A stretch of 64,000 bases of DNA. Source: Actinomucor elegans. Its lineage: Eukaryota; Mucoromycota; Mucoromycetes; Mucorales; Mucoraceae. The notes beneath the pieces are model-generated. The model was not told where the DNA came from. It saw only the letters and a program-made list of their open reading frames with translations, and did no database searches. Positions 21,877 to 33,907 of this stretch are shown piece by piece. Location: positions 744,001 to 808,000 of the forward strand of contig JAMSLZ010000014.1 in the NCBI GenBank assembly GCA_026027325.1, written 5' to 3'. The number at the start of each line of letters is the position of its first letter. The first letter of the stretch is position 1. The position numbers and the translations under genes were made by a program.

Positions 21877-22589
21877 CTGTATGCGAAAAAAGGGTTTCAA
21901 TGTTTTATAAATTAACCTTTTTCTCTTTACACAGCTGTCTAAAATAAAACTATGCGGTTGATGTTAGTATCAATAGAGGGCTAAAACTTTGGCCTTTTTT
22001 CCTATAGGTTTTCCTTTACTGCGAACTCTATTTAAAACTACGGAGCTAAGGCGAATTTGAGAAATTTTGATTTTTGATTTTTCAAAATTCGTCATTACTT
22101 AGCGTCGCATAAAATTATTTTAAATTGAGCTATCGAAGAAATTTAAAACATGTTCCAAAACAATGGGACGTTCTTTATGAATAGGAAAATTAAAATAAAG
22201 AATAAAAGAAGCTGGCTCGTCCTGTCCAAATTGAATATTTTCATCACTTTTTTTTTTTATAAAAAAATTAACATCATGGTTCGTTCTATTACTAATTTAA
22301 AGATAAGCAAGACACTCTCAAGTCACTGTTGTCAACAAACACTCCATACTCAAGAATCCAGAAACAACTACCAAATATTTCTCTAGCCACTATTAGTAGA
22401 TATAAAGCAAAGTTTTTTCCTACTACGAAGCCTGCTATCACTGGATGGCCATGTTCAATAAGCAATACAACAAAGAAATACATTCGAAATAAGATGAAAA
22501 CCGGTCAATTCAAATCACCACAAGATATAAAGGCTTATCTTATTTCAGTTGCAATTAATATGACAATCAGGAACATTCAGTTAATGCTT
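21877..22589 (+). pseudogene. Tc1-like element H, 5' half
   Basis: TIR begins CTGTATGCGAAAAAAGGG next to TA (21875-21876). The transposase N-terminus starts at the ATG at 22276 (MVRSITNLK) and continues after one frameshift as LLSTNTPYSRIQKQL and ISLATISRYKAKFFP (helix-turn-helix). It runs to RNIQLML at 22589, where CACTA element A begins. The C-terminal half is at 36005-36961, inverted. Confidence 0.8.
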
Positions 22590-22830
22590 CACTATGGCGA
22601 AAAAATTGGCTGCTAATATGCCAAAATGGGCAGGTAAACTGCCAATTTTTACTTATAATGCCTTGGCTGTTTTAATGCAGTAAAAAATTTTCAAATAGCC
22701 AATAAAGGCATATTAATAGCCAAGGAAACTGGCAGAAAATATGCCAATAAGAGCATATTAGTAGCCAAGGAAACTGGCAGAAAATATGCCATTATGGGCA
22801 TATTAGTAGCCAATACTCTCATTTTCAGTC
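22590..22830 (+). repeat. CACTA A left TIR and subterminal repeats
   Basis: After the TIR come many copies of TTGGC/GCCAA-type and GGCATA/TATGCC-type motifs. They include a 45-bp unit repeated twice and a half (22708-22752, 22753-22797, then partial). Such subterminal arrays are the binding sites of the accessory protein in plant CACTA elements; here that is inferred. Confidence 0.75.
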
Positions 22831-23301
22831 TGCCAAATGGTACCATTAATGAATTGAAATATACGTATATACGTTTATGAAAATAATTATATTTTAATAA
22901 TAATATTGATTTTATTACTTTTTCTTTCATTAGATCAAATAGTATAGTATAAAATATATAGTATAAAGCATATATAAAGGTAAAATATACCTGCTATATA
23001 GTAATATATATCCAGGAAAAATATCAACATAGCAATCAACTTACCGTTACCAGTCCTTTAATAAACGCACAAGAGTAGTCATTCATACAGAAAAATAAAA
23101 GACAAAGTGACAAAAGCAACTAAACACCGGTTATATTAGTCATTATTATGAAGGATAACTTATAAATCTTTGATAAAACTAACCTTAAACCAATCAAACG
23201 AACAAATTACTCAATCATCTACTGCTACAACTATTCAAAAAGGAAGATGGTTAGACTAATAAAGCCTAAAGTATATACTTTAACAATGTAGTAATACATA
23301 C

Positions 23302-23387
23302 CTGTGGAGCTTGCGTCGCATAGCAACGCGTACGTAATATACTACGCGACAATAGTACATTTAGAAAATAACAAGGCAAAGTTGATC
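23302..23387 (-). other. Candidate small exon in the 3' region of the accessory gene
   Basis: The stretch 86 nt long is framed by a perfect acceptor (TTTACATATATAG) and donor (GTATGTATTAC) on the minus strand. Further pairs of GT and AG signals upstream (near 23470, 23548, 23595, 23640, 23665 and 23720) frame other pieces of 15-40 nt. This suggests a multi-exon transcript downstream of the accessory stop codon. No long reading frame runs through it, so it may be a spliced 3' UTR or a non-coding RNA. The same signals occur in copy B. Confidence 0.3.
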
Positions 23388-23958
23388 CTATATATGTAAA
23401 AGAAAGAAAGAAAGAAAATAACAATGAGTAATTCAGCGAGCAATGAATTGTAAAAAGAAACATACCAAAGTCAAACAAATGCAGCCTCTAAAAAAGAAAA
23501 CACGTTAGAAAACAATAATGTTCGTCATTCTAAAACATGAAAACAATACCTTAAGCAAATATATCAAGAAATGAAGTATGCTGAGCCTAGGTAGCCATAA
23601 ATACAGAAAAAGAGACAGAGCTAAGAAGAACTACTACTAAAAAATAAAGCTAACCATTAGAAACAATACAATTCTATCAAAAATGAATAATATACACTTA
23701 AAAAAAAAAGAAAGCATACACACCAAAGCGTCGTAAAAGGGGGCCTTTACTGAAAGAAAAGACAAAAGACAAATATATGCTGCTGCTTTTTAGGTAGGCT
23801 ATCGAGTTCATTAGTATACTTGTTTAAATAAAAGAAATGAAAAGAAATAAAAAAGTGAAAACATGACGAAAAAACTACAACACTCAAAGGCTAAAATGGA
23901 CGCGTCATTGGCATTCAGCCAATTAAAAAGGACTAAAGTAGACTTTTATTGTTTTCTT

Positions 23959-25105
23959 TTAACTAGATCTGGAAGCAGCTTTGCCTTTCTTTTGGCGTGA
24001 AATTTGAGGCGATTCAACTTCTTCGTCATCATCGCTAAAAACAGTGCGCTCTTCTTCACTATCAACAGCCATCATACGTTTTCTTCCTTTAGCAGGGCGA
24101 GAAGAGTAATTGGATGCTGATGCAGCTAATTCTCGAATACGAGCAGCAGAATTACTGCAATCGCCAGCAAAAGGAGATTCTCGTACTTGAACCGCAGAAG
24201 CAAAGCAATGCTGATTTAACACACTGTTTATATATATAAAAAAAATATGTGAATAAAAAGGCTGTTGAGCAATAAATTGCAAATGTCCCATACCTGAACT
24301 CAGATTCATTTTCTAAATCAATAGAAACATCACTTCTTTCAGCTTCGTTGTGATAAAATACATTACCTGTTAAACCAGAGGCAGACATAGAAGCGGTAGA
24401 GATGGAAGCTTTACTCTTTAAACCGTTGTTCTTGTTTTTCAATACTGCAGTAATCAAAAGCTTTGCACCCCACATTTCTTTGCATAAATGCAAATCGATA
24501 TGATTCTCATCCAAAGCCTTCTTTTCCAAGATAAGACAATAGCGTTCTTGAATGCTAGTATCAATTTTGGCGATATCTTTAAACGACATACCGTCAACGT
24601 ATTCACTAGTCTTTTTCAATTCCTTAATCATTGTCTGCACGACATCTCTTGCTGTCATGCGCAACTGATTATACAGATCATTGACCTCCACGTCAGTTAC
24701 GGTTGTGTTCCGCTTTCGTTCTTCCAGTAGCCTGACAAGAGATTTGAGACGTTTGGCAGCGTGAGGAGTGGCATTCTTCTTGGTAGGAATAAAGCCTTCC
24801 TTTGCTTCCTCAGGTACCTTTTCAATGCATCTTCTGCTTCTCAAATTGGGATTAGCGACATTGGCAATCGCTTCATTTCTCGCTGTATAGAAGTGTTAAT
24901 TACAGTATCAACCAAAAGCATCAAAAATGAATATACCTTGGACGAGAGCTTGTTCCATTTGTTCACTTGAAGATTGTGCTACTCTTTCGCTTGGAAAGAC
25001 AGGAGCCAAGATATGGATCAAATCTTGAAGCATTTGGCGGGTGCCCAGAATATCTTGTTGCATCTTAGCGAGCGCTTGCATAATAGCATCGTTGTTGTTA
25101 GGCAT
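23959..25105 (-). CDS. CACTA accessory protein, copy A (340 aa, unrecognised family)
   Basis: Three exons: 25105-24937, 24882-24294 and 24223-23959, 1023 nt in frame. I do not recognise the family. The N-terminus is Asn-rich and then helical (LQDLIHILAPVFP). The conserved core (EAIANVANPNLRSRR, TARDVVQTMIKEL, DTSIQERYCLILEKKALD, LHLCKEMWGAKLL) is shared with the element C protein. The C-terminus is acidic then basic (SDDDEEVESPQISRQKKGK), which suits nuclear targeting and DNA contact. It is divergent from the transposase with 381 bp between the starts. By analogy with En/Spm TnpA it may bind the subterminal repeats; that is inference. Confidence 0.8.
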
Positions 25106-25486
25106 TGTTTAAATAAAATAAGACTTTTTAGAATAAAAAGAGAACATATAATAATACATATGTCAAGATATATATATATATATAGAACTGTACTTCACCT
25201 TCATAAAACTAGTACGTCATAGTATTTTGATCGACCCTTTTGAGGAGATAACCTATTGTTATAAGTGTCTAAAAGAATAGAACCTACTAATTCAAGTTAC
25301 AAAGACAATGTGCTATATGTTTTGATCGATACTTTTGAGGAAATAGTGTTGTTGGAAGCATCCCAAAGAATAAAATATAGTCATAGAAGTTGTGAATTCA
25401 ATGTCATAAGAAAAAATATAAAGGTTATCCATATATCACATATAATACCTTTTAATTATTATCCATATAAACATACATACTTCAAA
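25106..25486. promoter_or_regulatory. Bidirectional promoter region of CACTA A
   Basis: The 381 bp between the two divergent start codons contains a TATATATA run (25166-25184). It also contains two direct copies of a block around TTTTGATCGA...CTTTTGAGGA (about 25223-25246 and 25318-25341), candidate regulator sites. Confidence 0.5.
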
Positions 25487-28400
25487 ATGCCAGCCGTTAG
25501 AAACCAAAACAAGTACAAATGCGATAGTTGTGTAAGAACATTTAGAACTATCAAGCAGAGATGCAACCATTATCAATATTATCGTGACCACAAGAAAAGC
25601 GTTAACCGAGCCCAAGAAGCAACCATTGGTAAATTAATAACCTTGAACCATGTATGTTTCACTAATTCATCATCTTTATAGAACCTACTTCAATGGACCT
25701 TGGACCCATTCCAATGGAACAAGTAGAGGATGGTGGTACTCCTATTATCCATAATGTCAGATCCACTGATGAAAACGCGTTTACCAGCACTGAATTAAAT
25801 AGTATCCAGTTCAAAGATATCTGCGATACATTCAGCATTTCTCGTGAGGCTCAAAGAGAACTTGTATATTTGATCCGTACTATAATCAAGAACAACGACC
25901 AAGACCGCATAACTCATCCAATGGGTAAGCATCTAGTTTGACATGATTAGAACGAAACATAGGCTGATCAAAACTTTCTTTTTTACGTACAGGTCATATT
26001 CCATCTACTGTCATGTTTCCTGACACATTGGATCACGTACTCAAAAAGAAAACTAGCATCGAGACCAAACTTCGACAAGTTTGTGTTAATGGTTGCATGC
26101 TTTTTGCTGATGATGATATCGAGACAGCTTTCTGTAAAAATCCTATATGTAAAGAAAGTCGTTTTGATGATGATGGTAAACCTCGCCGCCATATGAAGAT
26201 GCTGTCAGTTGGTGAGCAGGTTGCCAAAATGCTTGGAAATACCAAGATCAGAAATATGATGAGATATCGTCATAATTATGAATCAATTGATGGTGTTTAC
26301 AAAGATTATTTTGATGGTGCTGCTTATAAGGTATTTTCACAAGGTCATGAAAGAATTTTCACTGGTGAAGATGATGTAGCCATGGCTCTGTTTGTTGATG
26401 GTTTTCGGACAAGTAAGGGCAATACAGGTGACAAGTTGACTATTGTACATCTTCTTAACTTTAACATCCCTCCCGAGTACCGCTACCAAGACGAGTATAT
26501 GCTTCAGTTAGCTATTCTTCCTGGACCAAACAATCCAAAATATATTGATACTTTCCTTCAACCTATTATTGACGAGTTTAATAATCTGTCCACCAAAGGT
26601 TTGCTTGTTCAAAAAGATGGTATCGATATCTGTCACGCTCGTGTACATTTGGTGATGGCTACTGGTGATCTCCCTGCAGCTGCTGAATTGGCACACCATG
26701 ATGGACACATGGCTACCTTTGGTTGTCGAATTTGTCGTATCAAAACCCAGCGTCATGATCATCACACTTGCTTTTTAACTATTGAAGACGAGATCCGAAA
26801 CACTAACGACTTTAAGAATCCAAATGCCATCGCTGTAAGTATCACTGACAAAGAAAACAATGTTATTCCTTTTATCAACAACAACTGAGTACTTCACTTT
26901 TACCTTTTCATAGCATTATAACATCAAGACTCCAACACCATTTGCAAAATTACCTTCCTTTACGGGATCGACGTATTTTGGTTTGGATGAAATGCATCTT
27001 ATCGGTCAAGGTATTGCCAAACATGTGTTCGAGATGCTGACTGTCACCATGGGAAAAGATTATAATAAGGCCATCAACACCAAATACAAGCCAACCGATG
27101 AAGAACTTGAGCGTGAAGGTTATACATCTGAAAAGCAGTGGCCGTACACCTTTAACATACCAAAGGAATCCTTGATGACCATTGGTAAACTTATTGAAGC
27201 TTCGAGGGTAACTGTTCCAACGACGTTTGCATCTAAATGGGAGAATCCCATTATCAAAAGCGGCGGAAAGCGAGCAGTTGACTGGGTTGATATCCTTTTG
27301 TACATGGTTCCAACTTTGTTTGTCCCGGCACTAAATCAAGAACGATCCAAAAAGCCACTTTTGGCGTTAACAAAAGCTGCTGCATTATCATTAAAGTGGG
27401 AGCTTGATCATGAGGACCTTGCAATGATAGAAAGGTGAGCAAACTAATATCTTGCATTGTATGAAAATAACCTCACTTACATGTTCTTTAAAGTAATATA
27501 AAACAATGGAACAGCTTTTTGTTGCGAGAAATCGACGCAAAGCGCATCCATCCTGGTATCCTAAAACCAGTGCAACATTATCTTTCACACATTGTCTATA
27601 TGATTAAGCAACAGGGCGTATTGAGAGCCTACTCAGCGCGTTCAATGGAAAGAAGCATTGGCAAGTACAAAAAGCTTATAAAGTCAAAAGTCAACGCTGG
27701 TGCCAATGCTGGTAATATCTTGGAGAGGCTTACAACCCGTAATCATATCAACAGTCAGTCTTGGAGTGTCCAAACCGAACTTGACTTGTTAACGCCTCGT
27801 TCATATGCCGAGAATTCTTACAAGAACAATCCTTCTGGTGAAGCTGGTGATCCCCAACTATGGGAACCCTTTCAAGATTGTCTGGTTACGTCGTTGCCTG
27901 CTGGCGTTGATTGTCGCTTTTTTTTAAAGGCTTTGCTGAAATACTATCGTCGAACCGAGGTGAATGGCGCAAGTATTGTAGGAATTGATTCGTTTGATTC
28001 CATTTACATCGCTGGCCGAGCTTGGGCATATAATAACGTGTACACTTCGACACTGTACAAGAATTACATAAGTGAGCGCCGCCGAGGAAATAACTACATT
28101 ATGTTTACTGCTAGCTATCTGTAAGTAAAAGCAAACTGATTTTATCATTCATAAAGAAACTTTACTAACTTGCTTTATTTGTAGCCATAGAAACAATGTT
28201 CGCGACAACTGGTTTGTTGGTTCTATTGTTTTCTTTTTTGAACATGAATTCAACAACAAGATTCAATACTTGGTGTTAGTTGATGTTGCAAGAAGTAATT
28301 CCACTACTGACTACGATAAATCGATACCAATGGTGGAATTGAACCATGAAAATGCCCACGCATATGCTGTGTGTCGTTTTGAAGATATTGTTGCTAGCGT

Positions 28401-28509
28401 TGGCCTTGTACGTTGCAGTTCTAGCAATAGTAGAAAGTACAAGGTTATTTCTCATCATATCTTTAAGCATGAACTTCATAGCAGTGCTGGTGCTTTAAAT
28501 CGTTTGTAA
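25487..28509 (+). CDS. CACTA transposase (TNP2 / Transposase_21-like), copy A, intact
   Basis: Six exons: 25487-25628, 25682-25924, 25993-26834, 26914-27434, 27494-28120 and 28185-28509, giving 2700 nt (899 codons plus stop). It cuts and rejoins element ends. A C2H2-like finger lies at residues about 11-35 (C-x2-C-x12-H-x6-H). The catalytic region has ALFVDGFRTSK (Asp near 264), LNFNIPPEYRYQDEY, AILPGPNNPKY and ATGDLPAAAE (Asp near 354), then the zinc-like GCRICR pair (near 373). This order is that of TNP2-type transposases. The third acidic catalytic residue was not assigned. Exon joins were checked by frame and against copies B and C. It runs divergent to the accessory gene. Confidence 0.9.
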
Positions 28510-29354
28510 AAAAAATAAAAATAAAAAAAATAAAAAGTATAAGAAAAAGACTTCGTAAATAAAAATACGAAATAAAACCTCTTTTACACCTCAGAAATTT
28601 TGACCTTTGCCAATACAATAAAATATTTCCGTATGATTCCTCGACAATTCTGAGGTTAATGTCGCATTTAATCTCTTGAACATGTTTAGAATAAGTTATT
28701 ATGTCTACCAGATCTTGTTTAAATTAAAGCTTCAAGCAGAGATTTCATTAAATTGTAGTAATCCGTGCCATTTCATTATAATTAGACCTTTAAATCTTAA
28801 CTCTAGCCTGATTCCAGTCAAACATCACATCTGATTAACATTATATATTCAAAAAAAGCTTCTCAATCTACCAAAATTTTAACTTAGACTCAAAAAAGCC
28901 AATATACATTATATTTATGAATAATTATCTGTAAAGTTTAAACAACTCTTATATCACCAAGTTTACATTTTAATAACAACGTTTTTTTTTATCTGCTTAT
29001 TTTGCACAATATATAAGAGGGTATGGTGTTAGTAATTAATCTAACAGTACAAATACGCTTTAAAAGACTTTAAATAAAAAAAAATAGCCAGGTCTCCCTT
29101 ATAAGTAACAGTACTAGCTGAAATTTCACTTTATTGGCATATTTTCAGCCATTATTGGCAGGTACCTGCCAATTCCAAGAAAAGTCTTTCAGTTTTTTGG
29201 CGTCAAAACTTAGAAAAAAAAAATTTTCCTCAATTTTCATTGGCTAATATAACAAATTGGCATAAAATCTGCCTCTATTGGCATAATTTTAGCCACTAAT
29301 TGGCATAAAATATGCCTTTATTGGCAGCTAGTAACCAATTTTTTCGCCATAGTG
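28510..29354 (+). repeat. CACTA A 3' non-coding region, right subterminal repeats and TIR
   Basis: AT-rich non-coding DNA, then from about 29130 repeated TTGGCATAAAATATGCC-like motifs. The right TIR finishes CGCCATAGTG at 29354. The site at 28901-28915 is the empty counterpart of the LINE insertion found in copy B. Confidence 0.75.
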
Positions 29355-30802
29355 CTACGCCAAAAGATGATGTTGTAGTTGTTGAAGAGGCTCCTATTGA
29401 ACTGGTTGAGCAGGAGGGCGATTCTGAGCCCTTGGTTGGTGTCTCTGGTGGTATCTCTGGTGTCTCTGGTGTTGCCTCTGGTGTTGCTGGTGGTGTCTCT
29501 GGTGTCTCTGGTGTTGCCTCTGGTGTTGCTGGTGGTGTCTCTGGTGGTGTTCCTGGTGATGACTCAATCATTGAAGTCATGGAGCTCGATGGTGAGGGTG
29601 ATCCTCTGCTCTCTGGCGAGAGAGTAGAGTACGATCCCAACAGTCCTACTGGTGCTCGAGCTTCCAAGTTTGCTGACTACGAGGTTGCTTCAACTATGAA
29701 GGTTGATACGGTGCAAGAGATGATGGATTTAAGCAAAGTCAAGGTCAAAACTCAAAACAAGATTGACTTTCTTAAAAAGAACATTGTGAATGTGGCGAAG
29801 ACCAAGGCTTCTGCTTCTGCTATCAAGACGTCCAAGTCTTCCAAGTCTTCTTCTTCTGCCCATAGGGTATAATGCTAGGTCAAAACATTCGATTGGGTTC
29901 CTTAAATGTGCGTAGCATTTTTATGGAGTCCCAAAAAACAACACAAAAGGAGTTCGCTTCTTACCTACGCGCTCGTTCTCTCGGTGTGGATATCCTTTGC
30001 TTGCAAGAGGTATCTCACTTCTATTCTCAATCTTCTCTCACTGATCATCAAATCCGCTCTTTCTCTTTCTTCTTTCCTCGCTGTCCCTTTGTGGTGTCCA
30101 AACATTGTGCCATTGTCTGCCTCAAGCCTGGTCTTTCTTTGGATGCTACACAAGTTCTCCTGGATGAGCGTTGTGTTGTGGCTACTGTCAAGGATGCCCA
30201 GCATAATGTCTTGTGTCGTGTTGCCAATATCTATGCACCGGCACAGTCTTCGGACCGTCCACTGTTTATACAATCTTTTCTCTCTCTTGCTTTGTGGTCT
30301 GAGGTGTCCAACACGCCTTGGATGTTGGTAGGTGACTTCAACATTCATCTGCACTCTTCTGCCGAGACAAGTCTTTCCTCTGTGGCTCCGCTGTATGATT
30401 GGCTTCGTCTCCACTTTAACAACTGTTTCCCGGACGGTCCTATTACTTTTCCTAGGGCTGGTACTACTATTGATTATATCTTTGGTCATACTTCTCTGGT
30501 GACTCGGTTGGTGAATGGTCAAGTCCATTATGTTCCTGGTGTGTGGACCGATCACTGTCTTTTGACAATCGATCTGCAGCCTGCTTGTGCTCGTATTGGT
30601 CCTGGCTGTTGGCGCTTTAATCCCACTCTGCTGGAGGATTCAGAGTTTCTCCTATTGCTGGACAAGACGGTGTCTCTCTTTTTCGAATCTTCTGGCGGTG
30701 ATGGTGACAATGCTAGCTCTGGTGGTAAGGGTGAACCTTTGAGGGTCCAATCTCAATGGGAATCCTTCAAGTTGTTGCTCAAGTGCTGTGCGCAAAAGTA
30801 CG
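29355..30802 (+). pseudogene. LINE family 1 fragment: end of ORF1 and start of ORF2
   Basis: Begins inside ORF1 (CTACGCCAAAAGATG, the DDVVVVEEAPIELVEQ region). ORF1 ends at 29872 in TAATG. ORF2 then runs open for about 310 codons (MLGQNIRLGSLNVRS, LQEVSHF, GDFNIHLH, WTDHCLL), the AP endonuclease part. It stops at 30802, where an LTR begins. Both pieces are uninterrupted and very similar to the intact LINE at 45401-51194. The Gly-Val-Ser repeat of ORF1 is longer here. Confidence 0.88.
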
Positions 30803-30949
30803 TGTTGAATCCGAAGTAGCTAAAGACCAAAGATTCACGTAATAATAATAATAAGACTTGTATATATAATCAGGTTACTGATTGGTAATAAGATAGTTAT
30901 TAGTTGTTCTTTATTTCGATCATAAAATGAAGGTGTATTTATATTAGTT
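30803..30949 (-). repeat. Partial LTR inserted in the LINE fragment
   Basis: Starts TGTTGAATCCG directly behind LINE ORF2 sequence and is itself broken at 30950 by an alpha-family LTR. Only about 147 bp is seen; the other end is not in the window, so no target duplication can be shown. The LTR identity is inferred from the TGTT start and its context. Confidence 0.45.
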
Positions 30950-32271
30950 TGTTATATCCGGTGCTAAAGACGAAGGATATAATTTAAAATACAATAATAA
31001 AAGAATAGACAGTAAATGGAATCAGCTATCCTGATAGTAAAAGTTATTCTAATGTTTATTCACAATTCAAAATCAAGTCATCTTTATATACATTTCATCA
31101 GAGCTTAATAGTGTAGCATTCAATCTGTCAGCACGCATAGCCGTACAACGGAGTCCAATCCCAGCAGCCACTAATAAACCTTTCAACCACACATTGTTGT
31201 AATTGTATAACCCACGCGTTATTCGATATTCAGGTCTTATCTTGAGATACACTCGATACTACTCGATAGTATGATGCCGCGTGTTTCTTGTAAGGATTAT
31301 TGGCTAATAGTTCTAAGGATGACACATCGCTTGTATTTACAGTGACTCGCAAAACTGTTCAAATGTTTGATACTTTTTTAAATATCGGGTTCAAACCTGA
31401 AGTTCTTCATTATCAACATACCATATAATTAATATCATTCGAAAGAGAAAAGAGTCAGGAATGTATTCAAAAAAAAATTTATTAATAAATTGCTATTTTA
31501 AGGAATTTAATCGGACACAGAAAATCAGAATATCATTTGAACAGTTTTGCACGGATATCAAATATGACAAATATCAGTGTTTAAACGGCATTTAATACTT
31601 TGTCCAGTAACCTTTTGCCTTGATACACTGTTGAATACGCTCTGGCATGCTTTCTATAACCTTTTGGCACTCCTCCTTCTTAATGATGTCATACCAAACT
31701 TCCTTCGATCTTTCGAACAGGTCGTTCATACCTTTTGCAGGTGCTTCATACTCATTTAAGCGCAGTTTCAATAACCTCCACATATTCTCGATAGGATTGA
31801 GGTCTGGTGACTGTGGTGGCCAGTCCATGACTTGGTACTCCTGTTCTTTAAGGTAGTCTTTTACGAGATTTGAAGTGTGTTTGGGGTCGTTGTCCTGCTG
31901 GAATATGATTTGGTCACGCCGGAGACCCAAATTTTCGCATGCAAAATCGATCGTTTGTCTCTGTTCGTCTTCTAAGATATCCTTATATAGTGTTTTATCC
32001 TTGTGGCCTTCAATTTTGCACATCCATCCAACACCAGCGTATGTAATCGCACTCCAAAGCATAATACTACCTCCTCCATGTTTTACCGTAGCATTAATAT
32101 GTCGCGGTTGCAACGTTTGACCATCCCGAATCTAGGCCCAAGTGCGTCCATCCGAATTGAAGCGATTTACTTTGGTCTCATCTGACCATACCACACGTTT
32201 CCAGTCATCAATTGTCCAATAACGATGAGCTTTACACCATGCGAGCCTTTTTCTGGCATTTTTTACACTTA

Positions 32272-33907
32272 CAGTGGGTGAAAAAACTGTTCACGTGTTT
32301 TGTATTTTTACATATTTTTATAGGGCTTTCGACCCCAAATGGATATACGGCTATGAAAAACTATCATTAGAATGCTTAAGTAAAGTGCTATCGCGCCAAT
32401 ATATATTCATTGATATGTCAGGGTAATACATAATGTTACACAGCTGATTGAATATAGGGCATACACGTGAACAGTTTTTTCCTCACCGGCGCCAAACGTA
32501 ATATAACATAACAATGGTGCTGTAAATCCATTATTGTTGATCCGAAATGATCCGAATATACCAAGCAATGACGTAAGGTACTGTAAAGTATAAATGAACC
32601 AATATTCGTTCGGTTATATGTTATTTTTCAGACCTTACAACTAATACTCTTCATTATACATCAGATATGACTCATTCTCTATCTATCGACACCCAAATGG
32701 ACATGAAAGCTCTTCTTATCAAAGGAACACCCTACTCAGTGATTGCAAAAAGGTTTGGCGTCTCTGCTGGAGTTGTATCTAAGTACAACAAGAGATGGTT
32801 CCCAGATGGTGAACGTGCTACTGGTGGTAGACCCGCTATTGTGGACGATACAAGCAAGGCTTTAGTTAGACGGAAGATACTATTTGGTAGGCTTTTGACG
32901 GCCCAAGATGCCTACAAAGAGTTTTTGTCACTTGGTTACCATTTGTCATACAAAACAGCCACAAATATTTTGAGATCAATGGGATTCCCATGCAGAAATA
33001 AAGAAAAAGAAGCCATTCATCAGCCATAGAAATCGCCTAAAGCGATACAACTGGGCCAAAAAGTATCAGCATTGGACTGTAGACGGTTGGAAACGTGTAG
33101 TTTGGTCAGATGAAACGAATATAAACGTTTGGGGTTCCGATGGATGCAAGTACTACTGGTCTAGGCCCGGTAACCCATTAAAACCCCATCATATAGACGT
33201 TACAGTTAAGCATGGGAATGGCAGCCTTATGATGTGGGGCTGCATGACCTACTGGGGGCCTGGATATGCTTGCCAAATTTACGATGGAGCAATGAATGCC
33301 GAAGATTACCAAGGTATATTGGGCACAACACTTCGAGAGAGCCTCGATTACTATGGTTTGAAATGGGAGGATATCTACTTTCAACAAGATAATGACCCAA
33401 AACATACGGCTAATTCCACAAAAAAGTGGTTCTCTGAACATAATGTCAACTGGATTGACGATTGGCCACCTCAAAGCCCTGATATGAATCCAATTGAACA
33501 CCTGTGGCATCACCTTAAGCCTAAACTAAGCGCATACGACACGAAGCCAACCGGTGTACATGGTCTATGGAAACGGTGTGACGAAGAATGGAATACATTT
33601 ACTGAGGAGGAATGTAGGAGGTACATTGAAAGTATGCCAGCTCGAATTAAAGCTGTTTTGGATGCGAAAGGTGGACCAACTAGATATTAGTTTAATAGGG
33701 AAAAAATTGTTCACGTGTAGTACCTTATTTGTTTAGTACATTACGCAACAACCAATAAAGTAATCAATGCATATTTTTTATCATAGTTGCATATTCAATC
33801 GAAGTTTCTTATGGATATTTTTACATAATTATATGTCGAGTAGTTCTTGAGTTTTGGAATGATTTATCCGAAATCACTAAACACGTGAACAGTTTTTTCA
33901 CCCACTG
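32272..33907 (+). mobile_element. Tc1-like element F, nested in D
   Basis: Inverted ends CAGTGGGTGAAAAAACTG at 32272 and 33907, TA duplicated at 32270-32271 and 33908-33909. The sequence is 1636 bp with one transposase gene. The inner end sequence differs from D/E, so this is another family. Confidence 0.92.
32667..33690 (+). pseudogene. Transposase of element F, one frameshift
   Basis: The ATG at 32667 gives MTHSLSIDTQMDMKALL with a helix-turn-helix (YSVIAKRFGVSAGVVSKY). Around 33000-33010 one extra base in an A/G-rich run shifts the frame. Beyond it the full catalytic domain is open: VVWSDETNINVWG, FQQDNDPKHTAN, WPPQSPDMNPIEHLW, ending GGPTRY. A single base separates it from a full-length transposase of about 340 aa. 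Confidence 0.85.

Larger units (their letters stand above)
22590..29354 (+). mobile_element. CACTA-type DNA transposon, copy A (6.8 kb, complete)
   Basis: Ends CACTATGGCGAAAAAATTGG (22590) and its inverted counterpart ending at 29354. It carries two divergent genes, an accessory gene on the minus strand and a TNP2-like transposase on the plus strand. Subterminal regions are rich in short repeats. The left flank is transposase gene H. The right flank is LINE sequence, because the flanking segment is inverted (see findings). Both genes are intact, so this copy could be autonomous. Copy B is nearly identical; copy C (55721-63100) is a diverged relative. Confidence 0.9.

Noticed and set aside
29296..29667. 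Minus-strand Pro-Glu-Thr repeat protein
   Set aside because: Antisense image of the Gly-Val-Ser repeat of LINE ORF1.
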